A DNA stretch of 64,000 nucleotides from Bagarius yarrelli (taxonomy: Eukaryota > Chordata > Actinopteri > Siluriformes > Sisoridae). The DNA lies in NCBI GenBank assembly GCA_005784505.1, contig VCAZ01000207.1, forward strand, positions 480,687-544,686, written 5' to 3'. The position numbers were made by a program, and so were the translations under genes. Below, piece by piece: positions 24,110 through 36,300 of this stretch (the stretch's first letter is position 1; every line of letters begins with the position of its first letter). The notes under the pieces are model-generated. The model did no database searches, was not told where the DNA came from, and saw only the letters and a program-made list of their open reading frames with translations.

Positions 24110-26161
24110 TCCACAAAGTGTGCAATTGTGAAGTGTGAACTCCGTTATTATCACTGCAACCCCCCCCAGACAACAATAGTGGTGCCGCTAGTTGCAGTAT
24201 AAGTGGTATTGCTGCTAAAAAAGATAATTGTATAAACAAACATGTACTTACACTTAACTATCGCATTCTGGCTCATTCTGTCACACGCTTTTGAAAAGTT
24301 TACCAAAACCGCTGCGCTTTCCTGCTTTCTCTTTCCTTCATTGGTTTGAAACGTCACCAAGTCTGCTTGGACTTAGAGAAAGTGCACATTAAAGGGCACA
24401 ACAGGAGGGACAGAGAAGCTCACCAGTGAACTGAGACACACTACACACAAAGGACAAAGTAAAGACATGACAATCGATCAACGTAACCAATTCAGCCGAA
24501 GACCCCTCACATTCTAACTGCAATGAAGCTAAAGTAAAAATAACGAAAAATCTGAAACTAACCGAGTTAAACGTCCACAGCTTCTGTTTGCAGTGCGTGT
24601 CATCGAGTTGGACATCAACCGCTGACAGCCACAAATCCGTCAACATTCATGCTAACAGGTGTCTTTCTAAATAAGTCAAACTTCTCAGCATTGTTTAAAT
24701 TGCTACCCATGTGGAGATTTGCTTAAGTCCAGTGTTCATTTTCCTGTTATTCGACCAGGCAGTTGGCGCAGACAGACTGAAGCTGAAGCCAGCAAGAACA
24801 TTAAAAAAAACAAAAACTAAATGGCCAAACGGTTGGGAAAGAAAAGTCAATTTGCAAAATAAAGAAATTGCTGTTTGTCTCATGTTGTCTTATCCTTTAA
24901 TAAACTGACTGTCACACGTCTCAATAACAATAATTAACTAATCAAACATTGGTAGGCTTAACAAATAGAGTTTATAGCCATTATAAAAGCTCCACGGTGA
25001 AACTGGCAGTCAGTTATTTTGTTGTTACAGACCGACTGGACCCTAATTAAAGAACTGAGACCGTAACTGGGCCCCACAGGGAAAAAAAAAAAAAGGTTCG
25101 GGGACCCTGAATTAAACATCTAAATAGGGACACGTGGTAAGGAGGGGTACATGGGGTATTTGTAGAAATGGCTTTAAAAAGGCTATGCAGTGCACTACGG
25201 TTCGCCGTTTGGGATTTTCACCTTCGCCAACTGACCAAACTGTCCCAAAAAGGGACTGGACCAATTTAAATCCCCACAAGGACATGACGTGTCTCAGGCC
25301 TGGAACCCAGTGCCGACGAGCTCACCTACATGGAGCCGCGTAGAGCTGCCAGATATCAGCCGTAATGTGGGCTGCTTCACTGACAGTTTAACCGACGCTT
25401 AAAATCCTCAGTGACAAATAATTTATTCTTTATTCTTGAAAAATATAAGCTAAAATATCAGTCAGCAATCACGCACGAGGGAACCAATAAACCTGAAAAC
25501 ATTTTGTAGCATGAAGTACCTGAATAACTAGTTAGCATGTGATAGCTAGCAGGCTAACAAGCACTGCTAGCTCAGGTCCAGCATTTATAAGTCCGTTTTG
25601 TATTCAACAAACGTTAAGGACAGAGATTATAAACGCACAACCTCCTTTCTGAACGTTAGCTTAAACTATAGGATATATAAGACGGCCATGTTTACCAAAT
25701 AGCGTTTTTATGTTAGCCTAAAGTTAAATCTGTGCCGTGAAAAACTTAGCCAGTTAGCTAATAGAATAAATGTCTGTCAGTGAGAGCCACTGTTAACAAT
25801 GTGTAGGACTCCCATTAATTATTACTGCTGAGCAAAACTCGTTAGAGTATTTAAAGCTTTAACCAGGTTAGTCCTTAACGTTTACACCGCCTTTCTGAGG
25901 CCTAGCATGGAGTTCATGGCTACTCGGCTAGTAACATTAGCTACAAGTTTCCTGGTTACAGCTACACCGGCGTTACTCTACTCTCATGCGGTAGCCGCAC
26001 ACAATCGAGCCCGAGGATTCAGGCCATGAAGCGACCATGCGGGGTAAAAACATCCCAGCTACACTGTTTTAGTCGCTACATTTTGGGGCCACACACCAGT
26101 GGAACCAAAGTAACACTGATCCACGCTTTATTCTAACAGCAAACCCGCCTCGCTGTCTTAC
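24110..26161. other. 5' part of gigyf2 intron 1
   Basis: No exon, ORF or repeat family is recognised. GC content rises from about 25.9 kb toward the presumed promoter. Confidence 0.6.
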
Positions 26162-26222
26162 CTCTGCTTTTAACTGACAGCGATGAGTTTGGGTGCGAGT
26201 TCTCGCTCTTTGCGTATCCACA
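26162..26222 (-). other. gigyf2: gigyf2 5' noncoding exon (approximate 5' end)
   Basis: On the minus strand a clean donor (GCAGAG then gtaaga) closes an exon at 26162. The matching acceptor is at 20533, fourteen bases before the gigyf2 ATG (517-519 of the 20 kb block), so the first intron is about 5.6 kb. The 5' boundary of this exon is inferred from the promoter-like motifs just upstream and is not visible as such. Confidence 0.55.
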
Positions 26223-26248
26223 AGATGGCTGAGAAAGTGTCACATGAC
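26221..26248. promoter_or_regulatory. Probable gigyf2 promoter motifs (YY1-like and GTCACATGAC)
   Basis: CAAGATGGCTGAG at 26221 matches the YY1 initiator-type core AAGATGGC, and GTCACATGAC at 26239-26248 is a palindromic E-box of the TFE/MITF type. Both lie at the presumed transcription start of gigyf2, where no TATA box is seen. YY1 sites at the start of TATA-less housekeeping genes are well known; use here is inferred. Confidence 0.45.
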
Positions 26249-26639
26249 CACGCATTTCCTGAAAAATGCCCGGATGGAGGAAAAGCACTGACCACTATAT
26301 TTAATAGCACCTGAGCAGGTTTAACATCAGGAATGGTTTTTTAACAATTATTTTAAAACTTAATTACCAAATAATAGCAACACTATTCTGTCATTCATTC
26401 ATTCATTTAATATAGGTAATGCAATCTGGGGGAAAAAACCATTACAGAGTGAAATTTTGATAATATGTAAAAACTGATTTCAAGTCCTTTCCACGTCTGG
26501 TTTTTATTTGTTTTATTTTTTTTATTCACTCCTTGTCTGTAACAAAAGTTTTGATTATCTTAAATCAGCCGATCCTTGATGGATGATTTTCAGGAATGGA
26601 ATTTTAAGAAAAAGAGAATAAAAATCTTTTTCTCCTTTT

Positions 26640-26790
26640 AGCTGTTCGCTTTTCAGGGGTCTCCACAGTGAATCCTCTGTCTCCCCCTAACCCTATTCTC
26701 TACATCCTCTTCACTCACACACACTAACTTCATGTCCTCCTTTATCACATCCCTATACCTCCTGTCTGCTCTTCCTCTTTATCGCCAATT
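26640..26790 (-). mobile_element. RTE-type LINE 3' fragment
   Basis: Reverse complement of the end of the element at 44038-44400: GGGGTCTCCACAGTGAATCC, then CTTCATGTCCTC and CCTCCTGTCTGCTCTTCCTC. It is 5'-truncated, as LINE copies usually are. Confidence 0.65.
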
Positions 26791-26894
26791 TCTATACTAA
26801 AGTATTTTTGATAGCCATCATTTTTAATATTAAATAACCATGAATTCTTTTTAAATTTATTTAAAAAATACTGAATCATTTTAATTGACTAAAC

Positions 26895-27020
26895 ATAAGC
26901 AGTGGTTACTTATCAGCACCACCAAACTGCCTCCGCTGGGCCTTTGAGCAAGGCTCTAACCCCCAATTGCTCAGTTGTATAATATACATGGATGTAAGTT
27001 GCTCTCGATAAGGGCTGAAG
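26895..27020 (+). mobile_element. tRNA-derived SINE B fragment
   Basis: Shares GGGCCT...GAGCAAGGC, CCCAATTGCTCAGTTGTATAA and TGTAAGTTGCTCTCGATAAG with the other SINE B copies, all in the opposite orientation. Diverged, with no clear tail. Confidence 0.6.
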
Positions 27021-27808
27021 ATATTATCTCGAAAAGAGACGAGTTAACATTTGTTTATCATGTTCTCAATCTGTAAACTTATGATCAGCCCTTGTATGTT
27101 TATAACTGGTAGGCTGATTGCGGGTGTGTATGATGAGTGTCTTAGTAATTGGAGAGTGACTGGATAACCAACAATACATATAATCAATTAATTGTATTTC
27201 TTATGTAAATTTTAAAGCTAAGACGTGAATGTCTGAAATAGCACTAAACACACACACACACACAAAATAATATAATAAAATTGCCCTGCAAACAATCTAC
27301 CAAAGACATTGACAAGTGATCATACAACCATTTCATCACGTTTTTTCCCTCTTTATCCATGTTGTTCTGGTTTTTAATCACTCAGCTTCTAAGTACAAAC
27401 TGTCTATAAATAAAGTTTGCATGCTAGCCTAAATATGTCCTATAATATGGACAGAGTGGATAAATAATTAGAAAAACATGAGCTAAGTGGTAGTCAGCAT
27501 CCTTTAATTACAGGTAAAAGTACAATAAGTGATTTGGTTTATAAAATTTTTTGTTCTGCTGTTTAAAAGTCTCTAGTATTTATTTGTATTTATAAATTCA
27601 GTGGAAGGCGTAGAATCAAGAAATGTTTATTAAAAGAAAATATTTGGTGTGAACATTATTATTATAGTCTTTTCTACCTGCCTGTCAACATATTTATTTA
27701 TTTATTTATATCTGCACTTCCTGTTCACACAGACAGGAAACGTCATAAGCGAGTTTACGTGGTGCGCAAAAAAATTCTGGATCAGAGTGAAATCCTGAAT
27801 TAATCTCG

Positions 27809-27810
<2 letters not shown>

Positions 27811-27848
<38 letters not shown>
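27811..27848. repeat. (TG)n microsatellite
   Basis: About 19 uninterrupted TG units. Confidence 0.97.
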
Positions 27849-27850
<2 letters not shown>

Positions 27851-29394
27851 GAAAGATGTTATGATGTTATGGTTACAGTATTTCTTTTGTACCGTTAGAA
27901 TACGGTGTGACTGGATTTTGGTTTGTTTTGAAATTAACTCATAGTTTACGTGTTTGTGTATCCTTATAAATTAGTTGAACTCCAGCAGCAGCAGCAGCAG
28001 CAGTGTGTCATCGGCAACTAATTATATGTTTGGTATTTTGGTACTGGTACTTACTGTAATAAAATAATTTTTTTTTTCCACAGATGAATGACACGACATG
28101 TTGTAGTATTGTTGTCCCCGCTGGCTAAGTTTGTGCACGTTTATGTCTTCTGAAGGCGCGGGTTTGAACGGAACAGACACTTTCAGTGCTATCAGGCTAC
28201 AGTTAGCATTTTCCAAGATGTCCTACGCAGAAATCTAAATGATTTTTACCAGAATTGTTTACAAATATTTATTTATTAGCTAGCCAAAGCAAACCGCTCT
28301 GATTAGCAGGAGGGGTGTTTTTTTCCTGTGAACTGGAAACCGTGCTTTTTATATACACAAAGGTGTAAAAGTGCCTTTTCAGGTCAGTTAGGTTCAACGT
28401 TCACAGCGCATTTAATCACTGCAATTACACAACAACTGTTTTACTTTCCATTTACACACATACAATACACACTAGACTGATGACATGTGATAAACAGAAC
28501 CTATTCCGCGTGTTGAACACAGCAACAACATGGCAGTGGTTTGTTAATGTTAATAAGCATTAAAGTTCCTCTGTGATTTAAATCAATTTGTAATATATAG
28601 GCTCATACTCAGATAATATTCAGAGGGTCATCGGGTTCTGCTAGAGAATACGTAAAGGAAAATGGTATGGAGTTCAGGACTCGGTAATTAAATCAGACTT
28701 TTGTGGATTGTAGGCTGGATTTTTTGAAACATGTTTTTGTAGGCTAGGTAGGCACAGACAGCAGTAGGTCTCGTACTAAGGATGTGGTTGCACAGTTTAA
28801 AAGAAGAAGTGTTTTTATCTGACGCCACACTCTGCTTTCAGGAAAGTGTCAGTCACATCAGAGCACAGTTACTTTGGTAAGATTCACTTTGTTGATTACA
28901 AATAAATATTTAATATCCATGTTTAACTTTCATTTAAAACTCGACCGGTGACAGTAAATAAGGAGGTCCACGTCCTTTTTATGTGTTTGGATTTAGTTAA
29001 AAAATTTATTTGTTCCTGTTTTTGGTACTAAAATTAGTGTTTAAAAAAATCCAGATAGATGGTGCTGCTGTGTAAATTATACATTCACCACCAACGTGCG
29101 TTCAGTCAAAATAATCGTTTATTTCAGTGGAACACATTTCCTGGCAAGAACAATAGAATTCTTTTAATTAAAATTTAACCCTTAACTAGATTTCATTTAC
29201 TGCATTTCTAATCTAATTTACTGCAGTGGACAGGATAACATTTACAGCAACATTTAGAAACAAAAATAAAACAACTTTTAATGTGTTTAAAATCAGCAGA
29301 CACAAAGGGAAAAAACACAATCCAGAGCTGCCATCAGTTCCACTTTATAAGTGTGTGATCATCAGGGTTAGGGTGTGTCACTTATTTATTCTCA

Positions 29395-30085
29395 TTAGTT
29401 ACTTCTAACAAACAGTAACTGAGTTCCATCATTAGAAAAGGAATTAATTACCAGGAAAATAACTATTTATTTTGAATATGTCAAATAACGTGGATTCCCC
29501 GCAATATTAAACCGGTTAAATGAATGTAATGGACAGTAAATAAAATAAATAATGATTATAAATCACTGTTTATTAATGGACACTATTTTACTGCTGTGGT
29601 CATGTGACGATGTGAGGTGATTCATTAGATTAGTTAGAGAAACATTACTGAATTACTGTTTCAGTAATGTTTATACTTCAGATTGAGAACTTTAAACTCA
29701 TCGGACTCGTCATCTCTCTGAATCCCGTAGTACGTCCCAATTTTATTCAAACCAAAAACCAAACTATACAGAACAGAATTTATTAACAGTCGGGAAGGTC
29801 AGACTTACTGATTTATAGTACAGCATTTAGTAGTGTGTGATTTCAGACTGAGTCGGTATCATTAGTGTGTAAGACTCTGCCTGATTGTGTGTGAACAATC
29901 GCACTCTAGTCAATCATCATCAGTTATGTGTGCCGTCTCACCCCCCCACACACACACACCGGAGGAAAAAAACTTTGCAGGTCCAATAACTGATAAAGTT
30001 TATATTCGGATTAAAACAGTTTCAGTTTAAAGTTCACAGTATTATAGTAACGCTGCATTTTATTGTTAGTAACAGTAACAGGGTT
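29395..30085 (-). repeat. Repeat family D, copy 2
   Basis: Inverted counterpart of 17935-18600, located upstream of gpr55. Includes CATGTGACGATGTGAGGTGA and GATTAAAACAGTTTCAGTTT. No coding capacity. Confidence 0.7.
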
Positions 30086-30969
30086 TTAACAGGGTTTTGA
30101 TTTTGCTTATTACAAAAATTTACTTTACTAATTTATCAGTGTTTTTGCATCATTTAAGAATTCAATATTACCCAATAAAAGAGTGTAAGAAGTTACATGT
30201 AATTCTAAAAGGGGAAGACTGAGGATATAATACATGACTTTACCGGCCGTAAACAGGCTTATACGTATATTTTAATATTATTTTAGCAAAAAAAAAAAAG
30301 ATTTAAAGCTTGTATATTTTAGAAACTATTAAGTTTGGGTTTTTTTTAATATAATATAAATTAAGTGAATTAAATCAGACACATTGGTTAATGCCAGTGT
30401 GATAAATCTCCTATGATATTGAGTCATTGAGTCTCTGGTCTCTGATCAACACTTTGCCAACCCTCACCATTTTGGGCAAAGTAATTCAGAGAAGTTCAAT
30501 TTGTTAAATATGAAAAATTCAGTTTAGTTGTAATTTTAGTTTAGCGTGATTACATTATCGCTACATGACAGCTGATTTTTATCATTACTGATAATTACTC
30601 ATATAATATTTGACTTATTAAACATTTAAACAGCTTTTCCTTTTTTAAATTGCTATTAATCTTATATAATCCTGTAAATGTAAATAAAGGAATGATACAG
30701 CTTTAATAAAACTGTATCGAATAATAATAAGACTGCTGGTTTTTTTTTCTTTTACAATTTACATGCACGTGCTTAAAACGAAAAACATTCATTGAAAGAT
30801 TTATTTTAGCTCTCAGGACTCATTTCAGTGTGACGCTTCAAATGCAGAGCAAACCTCAAATCAGCTGTCATTATTGCTCATACGATTATATATCATTATA
30901 AATATATGTAGGTGTACGAGTAATAAAGATCAGAAGGCTTAACGAATGTTGTTTACCTGCAGAGACATC

Positions 30970-31890
30970 ATGAGAAACAATAGCAACTGTAGTTTAGACG
31001 AGGTGGACTTGCTGATCCAGCCATTGGAGTTGGTCATCTACGTTCCCATCTTTGTGCTTGGCTTCATCCTAAATGCCATTGCGCTCTGGGTCTTCTGTTT
31101 CGTGTTTAAAAAATGGACAGAATCCACCATCTACATGATCAACTTGGCTGTGATGGATTTGCTTTTGCTGCTTCAGCTGCCATTCAAGATGCACGCGACA
31201 AACAACTACTGGTCAGCCGACAAAAAACATTTCTGCTCGTTCCTGGAAAGCCTGTACTTCATGGCCATGTATGGGAGTATCTACATCATCATGTGCATAT
31301 CTGTGGACCGCTACCTTGGCATATGCCACCCGTTCCACGCCAAGCAACTTCGTTCCAAGAAAAGTGCCAAGATTGTGTGTTTGGTGATCTGGGTGTTTGT
31401 GACTGCAGTGACTGCCTCCGTTTATACATTCCGCCGACCAGGAAACGAAGATTTCCACTGCTTCCATGACTTTTCAGATAAAAGATGGCAACCAGGGATT
31501 ATTGTGTCTTTGGAAGTGTTTGGCTTCCTATTGCCTGCTTGTGTGCTGATATGTTGCTCAGTGCAGAGTATCCGTACCCTGCGCCACCAGAAATTCGCAC
31601 GTGCTCCCGCCCGTATCATTTACAGCAGCCTGTGTGCCTTTCTGGTGCCCTTTACACCATGCCACATCGCAATCTTTCTCCAATTTCTAGTGCACCACTC
31701 GGTCATCTATGAGTGCAACTCTAAGAAAAATATCTCCATGTTTTTACAGTTGTCTCTCAGCCTGGCCAACATAACATGCTGCCTGGACGCCATATTCTAC
31801 TACTTTGTAGCCACAGAGGTACGAGCGAGTAAAGACAGAATCAGAAAGTCCATCACTAGGATCAGAAGTATAAGTGCCTCAGACACATGA
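30970..31890 (+). CDS. gpr55: GPR55-like lysophospholipid/cannabinoid-responsive class A GPCR
   Basis: 306-residue seven-transmembrane receptor of the plasma membrane; mammalian GPR55 responds to lysophosphatidylinositol. Visible features: N-glycosylation site NNSNCS near the N-terminus, TM1 near residues 22-48, TM2 motif NLAVMDLLLLLQLPFKM, conserved Cys before TM3, D113-R114-Y115 at the end of TM3, EVFGFLLP in TM5, FTPC in TM6 in place of CWxP, and CCLDAIFYYF in TM7 in place of NPxxY. The TM5, TM6 (FLQFLV) and TM7 signatures match GPR55, including its own deviations from the class A consensus. An in-frame ATG at 30946 exists, but a good acceptor (tttacctgcag, ending 30962) lies between the two ATGs, so I start at 30970. 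Neighbour itm2c agrees with the human arrangement. Confidence 0.88.
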   Translation: MRNNSNCSLDEVDLLIQPLELVIYVPIFVLGFILNAIALWVFCFVFKKWTESTIYMINLAVMDLLLLLQLPFKMHATNNYWSADKKHFCSFLESLYFMAMYGSIYIIMCISVDRYLGICHPFHAKQLRSKKSAKIVCLVIWVFVTAVTASVYTFRRPGNEDFHCFHDFSDKRWQPGIIVSLEVFGFLLPACVLICCSVQSIRTLRHQKFARAPARIIYSSLCAFLVPFTPCHIAIFLQFLVHHSVIYECNSKKNISMFLQLSLSLANITCCLDAIFYYFVATEVRASKDRIRKSITRIRSISASDT

Positions 31891-31965
31891 GAAAAAACGT
31901 ACTGGTTGTGGTTTGTCTAAATGTAGAAATGTAGAAAACGTAGTTTTAAATACCGTAACTGGTTT

Positions 31966-31971
31966 AATAAA
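31966..31971 (+). terminator. gpr55 candidate poly(A) signal
   Basis: AATAAA 75 bases after the gpr55 stop codon. Confidence 0.5.
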
Positions 31972-32739
31972 AAGCGTTCCTCAGAGACAAAAGAAAAACA
32001 TCGATGACTTTTTTAAAAAGGCTGCCCAGTTGTTGTTGTTTTTTACAGAGGACTTTAAAAAAGCAATTCTTACGAAAACACATTTACTCATATTTAACTT
32101 CTTAGTTTAATATACAGTATGCCACAAATGTGCCCGATAGAACAGGGTTTTTCATCTGAGTCACCTTGGCAGGCTGTCAGAAACTGATGTTCTCACGCAA
32201 CGGGAGCGTGCCGAGCTGAAGAGAGATTTCAGAAATGAATATTCAGACCCGCACAAATGAATTAATAGCAGCACTCTTTTTGTTAGTTAATAAAATAGTT
32301 TGATTCACAGAATTGATGCCTGTTAATTAGAAGTTTAATTTATATTAAGCAATAAATAATAAATCTCTTAACCAGGGCTTGAGAATGGTAGGAGATGCTG
32401 CTGTCAGCCTTCGACCGTCGGGTTAAGATGTGGGCACAGGCGGCACGCCAGAGAGTTTCACTTCATCTCACACATTATTCTGTTTCTGCTACAATTCACA
32501 TGCCTAGTGTAGATACGGCTGTATAAGTAAATGTTTTCTTCCTAATATGATAATTTTACAGTTTAACATACGTTTATTCATTATTATATTTTTGAGATGT
32601 GATATTAATGTAAATACAGCTACGCTTAATACCTAAGCAGAAACATAGAATAATCATTTTTCATAACAGCCTGTTCATCTATAAGGAACTGTAAACATTT
32701 TCATGATTTACTTATTTTTTTTGTGCATCAGTTCATAGT

Positions 32740-32885
32740 GACATAAAGGACTGTACAATATCAGAAAAAAACAGACATTGCAATATTCTTTTCTGCCATA
32801 TTTAAAACAAAATAAATTAAACTCTATTTGTAAAGAGTTTATTGTCTTTAAATGATTGTGTAGATTTAGTGAGTCTGTGTGAAAT

Positions 32886-32916
<31 letters not shown>

Positions 32917-33115
32917 CCCCATGATAACGCTGGATAAATAGGATAGAATAAAGATGTGAGTGTTTGATGTGTTTCTGTAGATTCAGATAGAATAAATGAA
33001 ATCATTAACTATAAAATCACACTGGCTGCTCTTCACTGTATAAATTACACACAATCAATCTTTAGGAAAGGGATCAAAGTTTGGGGGTGTTTTTCTGTCT
33101 GAATGATTGAAAAGT
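32740..33115 (+). repeat. Interspersed repeat family C, copy 2
   Basis: Same orientation as 13935-14215. The internal AC run at 32887-32918 is expanded to about 15 units. Confidence 0.8.
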
Positions 33116-34372
33116 GACATAAATATATATATATATGTTTGACTTAAAATGTAGGTAAAATATCATCACTTTAAATGTTTTTAGGTAAGTACTGCTTTTA
33201 GGATGTATTTCTGTAGTTATTAAAAGGACTTTTAAAAACTCTCTGAATTAAACTGAGTAAAACTTTATGTCTGATGTTGAGTGACTGTTTGTAAAGTTTA
33301 TATTTCTATTTGATCTGCTTTTAACTATTAAATTAAATTAACTAAGTTTAAAAAAACTGACCCTCATTTTAATTTAATAAATAATAATAAACTCCTTTAA
33401 AATATTCATTTCAGATTTTATAGTATATATCGGTACGGGCCAGTGTTTAAGGCAGTGAAATAATCTGCTAAAGGATGTTTATTATCCACAATAATCACAC
33501 ATGGTACCACATTTAATAACTGATGTACTAATATTTTATTGTAGATCTTTATTAAAAATAACATAAGCAGAAACAATTAACTGTACAATAACACTGTACA
33601 TAACGTAACTAACAGCATGATTTCATCAAATTCTTCCAAAGTTTAGCCGCAATAAGAAATGCTGGACAGTCAAATGTTCTTTAAAGCTCTAGATAAAATC
33701 TATTCCAGACTCACAGGCGTGTTGTGTTTATAATGGCTTTTCCTATGACTACTTTTAAACAACATGCTTCATGCAGACAGGCTCAAACCACCGCTCAGGA
33801 CCAGACTGGAGGTTAGTAATGACAGGGAAGGAGAGTTATAGATATTTCGGTGGTTCGAGCCGTGCAGATATGTTTGTTTGCCGTTTGCTTTATCATCATG
33901 CCGTCACCTACGTTTTTTTTTAAAGCTGAAGACAAACAGGAAATTATAAACAAATTAAAAACAGCTCTGTAAAACCCAGAAACCTATAAATATAAACTGG
34001 GGGAAATATTCTTACATATCCATGTATTATACTAGTATAGCATAAAAGAATTAAATTAAAGTTTGAAGTTAAAAGATTAAGAAAATAAATTATACACAGT
34101 CACCTCCAAATTTACAAGTAACTTTTTTTTACACTACACACTAAATTCTCAGGGTTTTTGGATGAATCTTTAGTCCATCAGTCCAGTCCAATCAGTCCAA
34201 TCTTAAAGTACATATAGGGCATCACTCTCGCCTGAAAAACTACATCAAACAGGAAACCCACTTACACACACAAAAGTGTTGCCGTCTTTTTGTGGATGCT
34301 TTTTATTATGAAAGGTTGACCTTTTGATCATGATTTCTGTTTTCTCTGTATGTACCAGAGCTGCACAGAACC

Positions 34373-34374
<2 letters not shown>

Positions 34375-34453
<79 letters not shown>

Positions 34454-34577
34454 AAAATGGTCTCATTCCAGGATGTTGAATACGGAGTGTGTGACTATAT
34501 TAGACTGCAGTGCAGTGCAGAACACATGTGAGAGTGTGTGTGTGTGTGTGTGTGTGTGTGATGAAGTGCAGAACACA

Positions 34578-34611
<34 letters not shown>

Positions 34612-34625
34612 ATGAAGTGCAGAAC
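34375..34625. repeat. Compound (TG)n arrays with duplicated spacer
   Basis: A TG run of about 76 bases (34375-34451) is followed by two tandem copies of a roughly 53-bp unit. Each unit is GATGAAGTGCAGAACACATG followed by its own TG run. The array reads as histidine/threonine or cysteine/valine ORFs, which are artefacts. Confidence 0.93.
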
Positions 34626-34699
34626 ACATGTGATTTCTGGATGAATGGTAAAGTTTAATAATGGAGTGAAAGTTGATCATTTGTTCATTGTTTTAAGTT

Positions 34700-35085
34700 C
34701 AAACAAGTTTCAATCATTCAGACAGAAAAACACCCCCAAACTTTGATCCCTTTCCTAAAGATTGATTGTGTGTAATTTATACAGTGAAGAGCAGCCAGTG
34801 TGATTTTATAGTTAATGATTTCATTTACTCTATCTGAATCTACAGAAACACATCAAACACTCACATCTTTATTCTATCCTATTTATCCAGCCTTATCATG
34901 GGGGTGTGTGTGTGTGTGTTATATTTCACACAGACTCACTAAATCTACACAATCATTTAACGATAATAAATTCTAGTGATTTAATAGAGCGATTCAAGTC
35001 AAATGAAATAGTGAATGTTTCATATTGCAGTAAATATCACCGAAAAAAATATCGCAAATGTCAGTTTTTTTTCTGAAATCGTACA
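34700..35085 (-). repeat. Interspersed repeat family C, copy 3
   Basis: Inverted relative to copies 1 and 2, starting CAATCATTCAGACAGAAAAA. It carries a TG run of about eight units at the homologous internal position (34903-34919). The distal part contains short inverted blocks around ATTGCAGTAAATAT. Confidence 0.8.
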
Positions 35086-36229
35086 GCTTTAGCTGAACTG
35101 TCATATTTTCCTCTCTGTTCTTTGCTTTCTTTTGAGTTCTCTTTTTTCCTAATGTAAAAATCAGGAATAAAATTCAAGCAGTTACTTACGAAAAAAATGA
35201 AAGTCAGTGACTGATTTTGCCAGAAGATGGCGCTAACTCATCAAGGTGAAATACAGTATGTTGATTTTTATCTTAGGGTTTGCTACAGTTTTCATGTTTA
35301 TTGATCCTAAAAATGAGTAAAAACTGACTTTCATTAAAATGTTATATGGTTAAGAATCTTTTTTCAGACCAAATCAAACGATGTTACGAAGAATAGAAAA
35401 TTTCTCACACGTTATTCTTAATCCCTGAATTATTCATCAGTTCTCAACATCAGAACACAGACACACTCGCTCTACAGTTGGTCTTGTCTAGCAGCTACAC
35501 ATGCTGTTATCAGCAAGTCTTCACATAATGAACAAAACCTCCCACAGCTTCCTGTGTCTGTGATCTGTATGTAGAACTCGAGAGAAATTCAACCACAGTT
35601 ATCTGACAGTGCATTAGCCGTCTTTCACGGACCGTCCACAATAGGAAATATATTAACCTGCTATATAACAGTAATTGTTTCATGTCATCACAGCTTCCTG
35701 GAAGGTTTTTGTACCAGATGAACCCGAATCCAACTTACAATTATCACATTTCTCTCATTCGACTAAGGTGCCAAACCAATCATCTCCCGATCATCAGTCC
35801 AACAATTTAAGCACTGAGCTACCACTTTATTTCAATGGTGGAAAAAGCAGAAAACATTTTCAGCAATGTGGTAATTTAAATAAATATCTATTTTGAAGGT
35901 GGCTTCTTAATTGCTTCCTCTGTTATTGATATCCTACTATTACTATGGATCCAGTTTAAACAGGTTTTGTAAGGGGGTGATTTTATACACATAATATAAG
36001 ATGGTTACTACATAACTAAAGGCACTTCTTTTTTTTAAGTGAAATATATTTAACTCTGTAAAGCTGCTTTGACACAATCTCTGTTGTTAAAAGGTGTTAA
36101 GGGAACTTGACGACTTAATTCTGGAAAAACTTTCATTAACTTGGTCAGGACCTTCCATACAGTTCTGACTTCTAAAATACTCTGATGGCCTGAATATGAC
36201 AGCCTGTGGATCTCTAATTTTGGCACCAG

Positions 36230-36232
<3 letters not shown>

Positions 36233-36295
<63 letters not shown>
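36233..36295. repeat. (TA)n microsatellite
   Basis: About 31 TA units, self-complementary and prone to hairpin formation. Confidence 0.97.

Positions 36296-36300
<5 letters not shown>

Larger units (their letters stand above)
26249..30962. other. gigyf2-gpr55 spacer
   Basis: Divergent intergenic space, apart from the repeats listed separately. Any 5' noncoding exon of gpr55 would lie here, but none can be recognised. A stretch at 27716-27750 (ACTTCCTG...CAGGAAACGTCA) holds paired ETS-like sites. Confidence 0.6.

Noticed and set aside
30946..30969. Upstream in-frame ATG of gpr55 adding eight residues
   Set aside because: A pyrimidine-rich acceptor ends at 30962, so the upstream ATG is probably intronic.
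31113..31469. 118-codon plus ORF and the antisense ORFs inside gpr55
   Set aside because: Shadows of the receptor frame, which has clear seven-helix character.
34350..34658. Cys/Val-rich 102-codon ORF
   Set aside because: Direct translation of TG microsatellites.
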